Assembly (NCBI GenBank): GCA_017599285.1
Contig: JAGFXX010000001.1
Coordinates: 2,563,501 to 2,627,500, forward strand
Reading direction: 5' to 3'
Length of the DNA: 64,000 bases
DNA from: Cereibacter azotoformans
GTDB taxonomy: Bacteria > Pseudomonadota > Alphaproteobacteria > Rhodobacterales > Rhodobacteraceae
Shown: one piece after another, positions 55,511 through 64,000 of the stretch
How the letters are laid out: every line of letters starts with the position of its first letter
Position numbering within the stretch: position 1 is the first letter of the stretch
The notes under the pieces: model-generated
Told to the model about the DNA's origin: nothing
The model's database searches: none
Seen by the model: only the letters and a program-made list of their open reading frames with translations
Position numbers and translations under genes: made by a program

Positions 55511-56764
55511 TCAGCGCAGCGCCCGGCCCTTGATGATCGCCTCGCGGCCGAAGCGCGCGCGGATCGCATCTGTCGCCCGCTCGGCCGCCATGCGCTTGCC
55601 CGCGGTCGGATCGAGTAGGTCGCCCGTAAGATCCGCCTCGGTTGCCCCGGCGAGATCCGAGAGGCCGACGCCGATCAGCCGGAACGGCCCCGCGATTCGG
55701 GCTGCATCGAAAAGGGCGCGGACCTCGCGGTAGATGCGGTCCGCCGACTGTGTGGGCCCGGCGAGCGCGTGCCGCCGCGTGACCAGCGCGAAGTCCGTGC
55801 GCTTCAGTTTCAGCGTGACGGTGCGGCCCGACAGGCCGCGCGCCTTGGCCCGGTCCGCGACCTGCTCGGAAAGGCGCCACAGATGGCCGTCGAGGATCTC
55901 GGGGTCGGCGGTGTCTTCATGGAAGGTCGTCTCCTTCGAGATCGACTTCAGCGCATGGTCGGGGGCGACGCGCCGGCGGTCCTCGCCGCGGGCCAGATGC
56001 CAGAGCCGCTCGCCGGTCTGGCCGAAGCGCGCGACAAGGTCCGCCTTCTCCCAGCGCAGGAGATCCGAGATGGTGCGGATGCCCGCCCGTTCGAGCGCGC
56101 CCTGCGTGGCGGTTCCCACGCCCCAGATGATGCGCACCGGCTTTTCACGCAGGAAGTCGGCCGTCTCGGCACGTCCGATCACCGAGAAGCCGCGCGGCTT
56201 GTCGAGATCCGAAGCGATCTTGGCGAGGAACTTGTTGTGCGACAGCCCGACCGACCCGGTGATGCCAAGCTCGGTCTCCATGCGGCGCAGGAGGCGGGCG
56301 AGCAGCACGGCCGGCGGGGCGCGGTGCAGCCGCTCTGTGCCCGACAGGTCGAGAAAGGCCTCGTCGAGCGAGAGCGGTTCGATGGCCGGGGTCAGCGTCT
56401 CCATCATGGCGCGGATCTGGCGCGAGACGCCCGCATAGACCTCCATCCGCGGCTTCACGACCGCCGCCTCGGGGCAGAGCTTGAGCGCCTGGAACATCGG
56501 CATCGCCGAGCGCACGCCCGAGATGCGCGCGATGTAGCAGCAGGTCGAGACGACGCCGCGGGTGCCTCCGCCCACGATCAACGGCCTGTCGCGCAACGAC
56601 GGATCGTCCCGCTTCTCGACGCTGGCGTAGAAGGCGTCGCAATCCATGTGCGCGATCGAGAGCGAGAACAGCTCGGGATGTGCCGTCACCCGGGGCGAGC
56701 GGCAGGAGGGGCAGCGGGCGCCGCCGTCGAACGTGGAAAGGCAGTCGCGGCACAGGGCAGACAT
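55511..56764 (-). CDS. dinB: DNA polymerase IV (DinB) with N-terminal zinc-ribbon-like extension
   Basis: A 417-residue Y-family polymerase. Residues 1-25 hold two CxxC pairs ('CRDCLSTFDGGARCPSCRSPR'), an addition absent from E. coli Pol IV. The core has 'AHMDCDAFYASVEKRDDP' (metal Asp), 'LSLDEAFLDLSGTERL' (catalytic DE) and 'GSVGLSHNKFLAKIASDLDKP'. The little-finger domain ends 'FRLIGVGLSDLAGATEADLTGDLLDP'. A consensus QLxLF clamp motif is not obvious. It performs translesion synthesis and may be SOS-regulated, but I found no clear LexA box upstream. Confidence 0.94.
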   Translation of the reverse strand: MSALCRDCLSTFDGGARCPSCRSPRVTAHPELFSLSIAHMDCDAFYASVEKRDDPSLRDRPLIVGGGTRGVVSTCCYIARISGVRSAMPMFQALKLCPEAAVVKPRMEVYAGVSRQIRAMMETLTPAIEPLSLDEAFLDLSGTERLHRAPPAVLLARLLRRMETELGITGSVGLSHNKFLAKIASDLDKPRGFSVIGRAETADFLREKPVRIIWGVGTATQGALERAGIRTISDLLRWEKADLVARFGQTGERLWHLARGEDRRRVAPDHALKSISKETTFHEDTADPEILDGHLWRLSEQVADRAKARGLSGRTVTLKLKRTDFALVTRRHALAGPTQSADRIYREVRALFDAARIAGPFRLIGVGLSDLAGATEADLTGDLLDPTAGKRMAAERATDAIRARFGREAIIKGRALR

Positions 56765-56890
56765 TCCCTGATCATACAGCCGCGCCGTCGGCTGCGGTAG
56801 ATCGTCAGCCAGATCTTTACCTCCTTGCGCAAAGCTCGCGCGGCCGAAGCCTTCCCGGCATCAAGGTCGGAAGGTGATCAAGGAGCGAAC

Positions 56891-57267
56891 ATGGAACCCG
56901 CGTATTTCATCGGCGCAAACGCCGTCCTTCTGGCACGGGCGGCCTTCCTCATCCTCTGTGTCTTCCTGGGCGTGCGGATCGTGCCCCAGTCGCAGAAGCA
57001 TGGGGTCGAGCAAGGTGGGCCTGGGTGGTGGGCGGGCGGCTCATCGGGATCGTGCAGATCCTGGTTCCGGGCTTCGTCTTCCTGGGCTTCGCGGCCGGGG
57101 CCGTGGTGACGGGCGGGCTGATCTGGCTGGGCTCGAGGCGGGCCTGCCGCTCCTCCTTGCCAGTTTTCGCGCTGGTGTCGCTGGGGGTCTGGCTCGCCAT
57201 GCGCCGGGTCTTCGGCCTGTCACAAGCGTCGGTCAAGGTTTGGGGCAGGGACATCAATGACAACTGA
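56891..57267 (+). pseudogene. Collapsed SPFH (QmcA-like)-NfeD fusion remnant with one-base frameshift
   Basis: From ATG 56891 (AAGGAG upstream) the frame reads about 41 residues like the N-terminus of SPFH/band-7 proteins: a membrane helix then 'LGVRIVPQSQKHGVEQ'. After base ~57013 this frame turns to nonsense and stops at 57109. The +1-shifted frame then reads an almost whole NfeD protein to 57267: 'WAWVVGGRLIGIVQILVPGFVFLGFAAGA', ending 'VKVWGRDINDN'. Adding one base near 57013 would restore a single 125-residue fusion (QWWAWVVGG at the joint). So nearly all of the SPFH body and the NfeD start are deleted, and the joint is out of frame. Confidence 0.75.
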
Positions 57268-57392
57268 CGAGCGGGCGGTGCTCCGCCTCTCGCTTGGCGG
57301 GCTTCCGCTCTTGCCCCGCTTGCGGCCCGACAAGCGGGAACCGCTCGCGGCGAGGTCTGTTCTCTTGCCAAGGAAACAGGAAGGAGGTTCTC

Positions 57393-57731
57393 ATGTCTGA
57401 CTATCGTCGCGACCCCGGCCCGACCCCCACCAACCGGACCCCGGGCGAACGCCCCGTGGAGTCATCGAGCTCGCGGACCATGTGGTATGTGGTCGGCGCG
57501 GTCATCGTGCTGCTCCTGGTGCTGTGGTTCCTGTTCGGCGGCTCCAGCGCCACCGACGATGCCACGATGGATACGCCGCCCGCGGCCACCACGACGACCA
57601 CCGATCCGGCGCCCGATGCCGCTGCGCCGCCGGCCGTCACGCCTGCTCCGGATGCGACCACGCCCGCACCCGACGCGGAGCCGGTCACTCCCGCGCCTGA
57701 CGCGACCACCCCGGCCGCTCCTGCGCAATAA
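57393..57731 (+). CDS. Single-pass membrane protein with Pro/Ala/Thr-rich tail
   Basis: A 112-residue protein. A short polar N-terminus with 'RDPGPTPTNRTPGERP' is followed by one membrane helix ('MWYVVGAVIVLLLVLWFLFGG', about residues 29-50). The low-complexity tail is made of imperfect PAPDATTP/PAPDAEP repeats and is probably periplasmic and extended. An excellent ribosome-binding site (GAAGGAGG) precedes ATG 57393. No known family or function; such tails often span periplasm or cell wall. Confidence 0.7.
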   Translation: MSDYRRDPGPTPTNRTPGERPVESSSSRTMWYVVGAVIVLLLVLWFLFGGSSATDDATMDTPPAATTTTTDPAPDAAAPPAVTPAPDATTPAPDAEPVTPAPDATTPAAPAQ

Positions 57732-57734
57732 GGT

Positions 57735-58433
57735 TCAGCCGCGGGCCGGCAGCTCTGCCTGGACGGCAAGGGCGGCGGCCCGCGGATCTTCCGCCTGCCA
57801 GATCGGCCGGCCCACGACGATATGGTCGGCCCCGTCGAGAATGGCGCGGGCCGGCGTTGCCACGCGCTTCTGGTCGCCGAGGGCGGCCCCGGCTGGCCGC
57901 ACGCCCGGCGTGACGATCAGCCGGCCCGCCGCCTGGGGCAGGGCCCGGATGGCGGCCGCTTCCTGAGGGCTCGCGATCACGCCATGCGCTCCGGCGTCGA
58001 AGGCGCGCGCGGCGCGCTCGAGCGTGATCTCGGCCAGCTCTCCGGGCCTGATCATGTTCGCGTCCAGATCCGCCCGGTCGAGCGAGGTCAGCACCGTCAC
58101 CGCGAGGATGCGCAGCCCGCTGCCCGCAGCGCCCTCGGCCGCTGCGCGCACCACCTGCGGATCGCCGTGGACAGTAAGAAAGTCGATGTCATAGCGCGCA
58201 AACCCGCGGACGGCGGCCTCGATGGTCGCGCCGATGTCAAAGAGCTTCATGTCGAGGAAGATGCGCTTGCCGTGCTCCTGCTTGAGCTCGTTGGCCAGCC
58301 CCAGCCCGCCTCCGGTCAGCATCCCCAGTCCGATCTTGTAGAACGAGACCGAATCCCCCAGCCGCTGGGCCAGATCCATCCCCTGCAGCACGTTGGGCAG
58401 GTCGAGTGCCACGATCAGGCGGTCGTCGGCCAT
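57735..58433 (-). CDS. pyrF: Orotidine 5'-phosphate decarboxylase
   Basis: A 232-residue TIM-barrel enzyme making UMP. The active-site motif 'IFLDMKLFDIGATIE' (D-x-K-x-x-D) is complete, 'LIVALDLPN' is the first strand and 'GVRPAGAALGDQKRVATPARAI' the phosphate-binding end. AAAGGAG precedes the ATG. It ends four bases from the convergent membrane-protein gene with no room for a separate terminator. Confidence 0.97.
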   Translation of the reverse strand: MADDRLIVALDLPNVLQGMDLAQRLGDSVSFYKIGLGMLTGGGLGLANELKQEHGKRIFLDMKLFDIGATIEAAVRGFARYDIDFLTVHGDPQVVRAAAEGAAGSGLRILAVTVLTSLDRADLDANMIRPGELAEITLERAARAFDAGAHGVIASPQEAAAIRALPQAAGRLIVTPGVRPAGAALGDQKRVATPARAILDGADHIVVGRPIWQAEDPRAAALAVQAELPARG

Positions 58434-58535
58434 GAAAAGCTCCTTTCGCTCAGGGTCGCGCGGTCATGCGGCCGAAGGGCGGACCTGTCAAGCCGGACCA
58501 TTCCGTCCGCCGCGCGCGGCTGCTATCAGCCAGCC

Positions 58536-59423
58536 ATGCTGATCGCCTTCGACATTGGCGGATCCCGCATCCGCGCCGCCCGGGTCTTTGCGCCCGATCA
58601 CCTGGAGCCTCTGGGGGAGCTGCCCATGCCGCCGAGCTTTCCCGGTTTCATCCGGGCGCTGGGGCAGCTGGTTCCGCGCGCCTCCCGCGCTGTGGCGATC
58701 TCGATTGCAGGGGTGATCGATCCCGCAAGCGGGCGACTCACCTCGGCCAATCTGCCGGCGGTGAACGGCCGGCGGCTTGCGGGCGATCTGGCGGCGGCAC
58801 TCGGGCGTCCGGTCTGGATCGGCAACGATGCGGATTGTTTCGTGCTGACCGAGGCCCGGCGGGGTGTGGCCCGCGGGCATCGCAATGTCTTTGGCATCAT
58901 CCTGGGCAGCGGCGTGGGCGGCGGGCTGGTGCTCGACGGCGCCCTTGTCGCGGGCGCGGGGGGGATCACGGGCGAGTGGGGGCACGGCCCGGTGCTGGAC
59001 CAGCGGCCGCTCGGCCACGACCTGCCCCGGCTGCGCTGCGGGTGCGGGCAGACCGGGTGCCTCGACACGGTGGGCGGCGCCCGCGGGATCGAGCGGCTCC
59101 ACCTTCACCTGTCGGGGCGGGGGCTGGAAAGCCGCGAGATCCTCTCGGCCTGGCGCGCGGGGGAAATGGCCGCGGCCGAAACCGTGTCGGTCTGGCTGGA
59201 GCTGGTCTCGGGTCCGCTGGCGGTGGTGCTGAACGTGGTCGGCTCGTCGGTGGTGCCGGTGGGTGGCGGGCTGGCGAACGACCGCGATCTGGTGGCGGCG
59301 CTCGATCGGGCCGTGCGTCAGCGTCTCCTGCGCCCGACGACCGAGCCCGTGCTGCGGCCCGCGATCCATCCCGAGCCCGGACTTGTGGGCGCGGCGCTCG
59401 CGGGCCTCGAGACCTTTGGCTGA
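58536..59423 (+). CDS. ROK-family sugar kinase (N-acetylglucosamine kinase-like)
   Basis: A 295-residue ROK protein. The ATP-binding 'IAFDIGGSRIRAARV' is at the start; 'IGNDADCFVLTEARRGVARGHRNVFGIILGSGVGGGLVLDG' in pattern contains the catalytic Asp (ND-AD). The zinc motif 'CGCGQTGCLDTVGG' follows with the upstream His in 'GEWGHGPV'. Best match by motifs is NagK, phosphorylating GlcNAc from wall recycling; glucose or other sugars are possible. Start ATG 58536 is chosen by homology; no strong ribosome-binding site is seen. It is divergent from pyrF. Confidence 0.85.
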   Translation: MLIAFDIGGSRIRAARVFAPDHLEPLGELPMPPSFPGFIRALGQLVPRASRAVAISIAGVIDPASGRLTSANLPAVNGRRLAGDLAAALGRPVWIGNDADCFVLTEARRGVARGHRNVFGIILGSGVGGGLVLDGALVAGAGGITGEWGHGPVLDQRPLGHDLPRLRCGCGQTGCLDTVGGARGIERLHLHLSGRGLESREILSAWRAGEMAAAETVSVWLELVSGPLAVVLNVVGSSVVPVGGGLANDRDLVAALDRAVRQRLLRPTTEPVLRPAIHPEPGLVGAALAGLETFG

Positions 59424-59432
59424 GGGCGCGCC

Positions 59433-59669
59433 TCAGGCCGCGCGCTCGACCTGCGGCTCATAGCGGGCGAGGAACAGCGTCTTGGCGCTGTCGATCAGCC
59501 GCTCGCGCAGCGGGGCGCCGCCCCGGGCGGGCTCGGTGGTGAAGATCCGGCGGACATAGGGCACTGGGCGCGCGCTGTCCTTGACCAGCAGCGCGACGGT
59601 AGCCTCGACCTGACCGAAATCGCGCGCATAGTGGGCGCGCTCGACGGTGGCAGAGAGGATACGCATCAT
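59433..59669 (-). CDS. Small hypothetical protein (78 residues)
   Basis: A cytoplasmic-looking protein without signal or membrane segment, starting 'MMRILSATVERAHYARDFGQVEATVALLVKD' in pattern and ending basic, 'KTLFLARYEPQVERAA'. GAGGAG stands five bases before ATG 59669, better than the GTG two codons up. No family recognised. It is convergent with the ROK kinase gene (nine bases apart) and divergent from clpB. Confidence 0.6.
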   Translation of the reverse strand: MMRILSATVERAHYARDFGQVEATVALLVKDSARPVPYVRRIFTTEPARGGAPLRERLIDSAKTLFLARYEPQVERAA

Positions 59670-59861
59670 GGACACTCCTCGTGTGACCGGCGGGCCGGTC
59701 GGGTTCGGGTTCGCCGGTCTGGACCTGACGGACGAAAGCGGAGGGGTGCCGCCTCTTTCCGATGGGTGCCAGCCGGTTGGCTTGTGGATAAATCAACGTG
59801 GGGTGCCTTCGGTTCCGGCGCAGGGGGCGGCCGGACACGGCTGCTTGAGTGCTTCGTGATC

Positions 59862-59890
59862 CTTGAAATCGCCCGGGGCCGCGACCACCT
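59862..59890 (+). promoter_or_regulatory. Candidate RpoH-type promoter of clpB
   Basis: CTTGAAA (59862-59868) matches the sigma-32 -35 consensus exactly. The expected -10 (CCACCTGAT, about 59885) is a poor match. ClpB genes are usually heat-shock controlled, so this is plausible but weak. The rest of the 295-base gap (59670-59964) shows no gene. Confidence 0.35.
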
Positions 59891-59964
59891 GATCAGCAAG
59901 ACCCGGAACGGGCCGTGCCGACTGTCGGGCGGAAGGGCCGGGGGCTTTGTCAGAGGAGTGACCG

Positions 59965-62577
<2,613 letters not shown>

Positions 62578-62595
62578 TCGAGCGAGTCTCATCGG

Positions 62596-62620
62596 GGGCC
62601 CGCCCCGCCGGGGCGGGCCC
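62596..62620 (+). terminator. clpB terminator (possibly bidirectional)
   Basis: An 11-bp perfect GC stem (62596-62606 and 62610-62620) with a three-base loop followed by TTCC. It lies between convergent clpB and the fasciclin gene. Confidence 0.8.
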
Positions 62621-62628
62621 TTCCGCTG

Positions 62629-63102
62629 TCAGGCGCCCGGCATCAGCACGCCGTCGATCACATGGATCACCCCGTTCGAGGCATCCACGTCCGGCTGCGA
62701 GATCGCGGTGCCATTCACCTTCGGGCCGCCCTCGAGCGTGATGGTGAGTTCGCCCCCCTGCACGGTTTCGGCGGTCATGCCTTCGGCAAGATCGGATGAC
62801 ATGACCTCGCCGGGGACGACGTGATAGGTCAGGATCTCGGTCAGCCGTTCCTTGTTCTCGGGCTTCAGCAGATCCTCGACCGTGCCTTCGGGCAGGGCCG
62901 CAAAGGCCGCATCCGTGGGCGCGAAGACCGTGAAGGGCCCCTCACCCTTCAGCGTTTCGACCAGATCCGCGGCCTCGGCTGCGGCCAGCAGGGTCGTGAA
63001 ATTGCCCGCACCCGTGGCGGTCTCGACGATGTCTCCGGTCTGGGCAAAGGCAGGGGCCGCGAGAATGGCGGCTGTTCCAAGCGCGAGAAGTGTCGTTCGC
63101 AT
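62629..63102 (-). CDS. Secreted fasciclin-domain protein
   Basis: A 157-residue protein: signal peptide ('LLALGTAAILAAPAFAQ') plus one fasciclin (FAS1) domain. The FAS1 motifs are 'GPFTVFAPTDAAFAALPEGTVEDLL', 'ILTYHVVPGEV' and 'NGVIHVIDGVLMP'. Such single-domain proteins mediate adhesion or envelope stability; function here is unknown. ATG 63102 follows AGGAGG; a TTG just upstream is ignored. It is divergent from msrP with a 193-base gap where I see no clear promoter. Confidence 0.93.
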   Translation of the reverse strand: MRTTLLALGTAAILAAPAFAQTGDIVETATGAGNFTTLLAAAEAADLVETLKGEGPFTVFAPTDAAFAALPEGTVEDLLKPENKERLTEILTYHVVPGEVMSSDLAEGMTAETVQGGELTITLEGGPKVNGTAISQPDVDASNGVIHVIDGVLMPGA

Positions 63103-63295
63103 CAATCCAGTCCTCCTGTGTCATGCCGGGATCGGCGAAAGGCTTACGGGCCGATGCGCGCCTCGGATCGGGCGCCCGCAAGGCCGTGATCCGTCGTGAT
63201 CGGCCGTGAGCACGGTCCCCGCCTTGTGAACGCGAGGGGATTTGAAATCCGGTGCCGCCCATGCACCTATGGGGCAGGCAAAGGAGAGAGAGACG

Positions 63296-64000
63296 ATGCG
63301 CAAGATCGGATGGTCGGAGGTGACGCCCAGGGCGGACTGGCTGAACCGGCGCCAGCTCATGGCGGCGGCCGGGGTGATCGGTCTCGCCGGTCCGGCCTTT
63401 GCCCGCGTCGAAGCGCGGCCGAGCCGCTTCTCGACCGACGAGAAGCCCAACACGTTCGAGGAAATCTCGAACTACAACAATTTCTACGAGTTCGGCCTCG
63501 ACAAGGCGGACCCGGCGCGGCACGCGGGTGCACTGACGGTCGATCCCTGGTCGGTCGAGATTGCCGGGCTGGTGGAGCGTCCCGGCTCCTACCCGCTCGA
63601 CGACATCCTGAAGTCTGTCACGCTCGAGGAGCGGATCTACCGGCTGCGCTGCGTCGAGGGATGGTCGATGGTCGTGCCCTGGATCGGGTTCGAGTTGCGA
63701 GAGCTGCTCGAGCGCGCGGGGGTCCGGCCCGCGGCGAAGTTCGTGGCCTTCGAGACCCTTGTCCGTCCCGAGGAAATGCCGGGCGTGCGCAGCCGGATCC
63801 TCGACTGGCCCTACCGCGAGGGCTTGCGTCTGGACGAGGCGATGCATCCGCTGACGATCCTCGCCACCGGCCTTTATGGTGAGGAGATGCCGAAGCAGAA
63901 CGGTGCGCCGATCCGGCTGGTGGTGCCGTGGAAATACGGCTTCAAGTCGATCAAGAGCATCGTTCGGATTTCGCTGGTCGAGACCATGCCGGCCACCTCC
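63296..64000 (+). CDS. msrP: Periplasmic methionine sulfoxide reductase catalytic subunit MsrP (partial)
   Basis: The frame is open from ATG 63296 (AAAGGAGAG upstream) to the window end, 235 codons. The N-terminus has a Tat signal ('NRRQLMAAAGVIGLAGPAFA'). 'TFEEISNYNNFYEFG' and the molybdenum-ligand cysteine in 'YRLRCVEGWSMVVPWIGFEL' identify the YedY/MsrP family. 'VPWKYGFKSIKSIVRI' is the conserved C-terminal part, so about 70 residues are missing beyond the edge. It repairs oxidised methionine in periplasmic proteins together with MsrQ, which normally follows. Confidence 0.95.
   Translation, partial: MRKIGWSEVTPRADWLNRRQLMAAAGVIGLAGPAFARVEARPSRFSTDEKPNTFEEISNYNNFYEFGLDKADPARHAGALTVDPWSVEIAGLVERPGSYPLDDILKSVTLEERIYRLRCVEGWSMVVPWIGFELRELLERAGVRPAAKFVAFETLVRPEEMPGVRSRILDWPYREGLRLDEAMHPLTILATGLYGEEMPKQNGAPIRLVVPWKYGFKSIKSIVRISLVETMPATS

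Noticed and set aside
57580..57730. Possible tandem repeat or CRISPR-like array in the Pro/Ala/Thr-rich tail
   Set aside because: Units are imperfect, contiguous and in coding frame; there are no spacers.

Overview
The window is a high-GC, gene-dense stretch of alphaproteobacterial chromosome. It most likely comes from the Rhodobacter/Cereibacter group, close to but not identical with R. sphaeroides. The main support is the petABC genes: the Rieske protein, cytochrome b and cytochrome c1 closely match the Rhodobacter bc1 subunits as I remember them. A petP-petR pair, a long-form Hpf, a 41-residue L36 without a zinc ribbon and Rhodobacterales-type gene orders agree with this. I see no prophage, insertion sequence, CRISPR array, rRNA operon or photosynthesis gene cluster.

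Layout. 1-3.5 kb: end of nusA, ylxR and infB (+), closed by a strong terminator, then a 46-codon minus-strand reading frame. 3.8-6.5 kb (-): ppiC, argJ, mutT. 6.6-11.9 kb (+): secA, an exported protein of unknown role, and a phosphate-binding-like/OmpA hybrid. 11.9-17.1 kb (-): radC, dnaJ, dnaK with a heat-shock-type promoter, and pip. 17.1-17.9 kb (+): ubiG. 18-22.9 kb (-): tRNA-Leu, rnd, kdsD, lptC, lptA, lptB, hpf, ptsN. This covers LPS precursor synthesis and export, plus stress and nitrogen-PTS genes, without the rpoN gene that often sits between lptB and hpf. 23-35.2 kb (+): an NDUFA9-like dehydrogenase, uppP, gltD, two small genes, gltB, mtgA, a GST, queG and a 56-residue protein whose promoter resembles that of dnaK. 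35.3-36.2 kb (-): ilvE, divergent from petP-petR (+). 37.6-41.6 kb (+): an HDAC-like amidohydrolase, xseB, ispA and dxs, nearly all overlapping. 41.6-46.6 kb: a YeeZ-like SDR (-), amn (+), an HU protein (+), a DMT exporter (+) and aroC (-). 46.7-50 kb (+): a TPP riboswitch and thiBPQ. 50-52.8 kb (-): petABC. 53-54.5 kb (-): a GST, a small membrane protein, rpmJ and tRNA-Val. 54.6-64 kb: an N-formylglutamate amidohydrolase-like gene, dinB, a broken SPFH-NfeD remnant, a single-pass protein, pyrF, a ROK kinase, a small gene, clpB, a fasciclin protein and the start of msrP, which runs off the end.

Most of the window is ordinary housekeeping content and I did not find a clear new multi-gene system. 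The points most worth a second look are regulatory or relic-like: the collapsed SPFH-NfeD fusion broken by one base; two short proteins easily missed by gene callers; identical-geometry CTTG/CCCTATAT promoters before dnaK and the 56-residue gene; a 29-31 bp perfect palindrome occurring twice just after stop codons, with a degenerate copy inside a gene; and a pair of TTGCGCAA palindromes exactly 32 bp apart between ilvE and petP.
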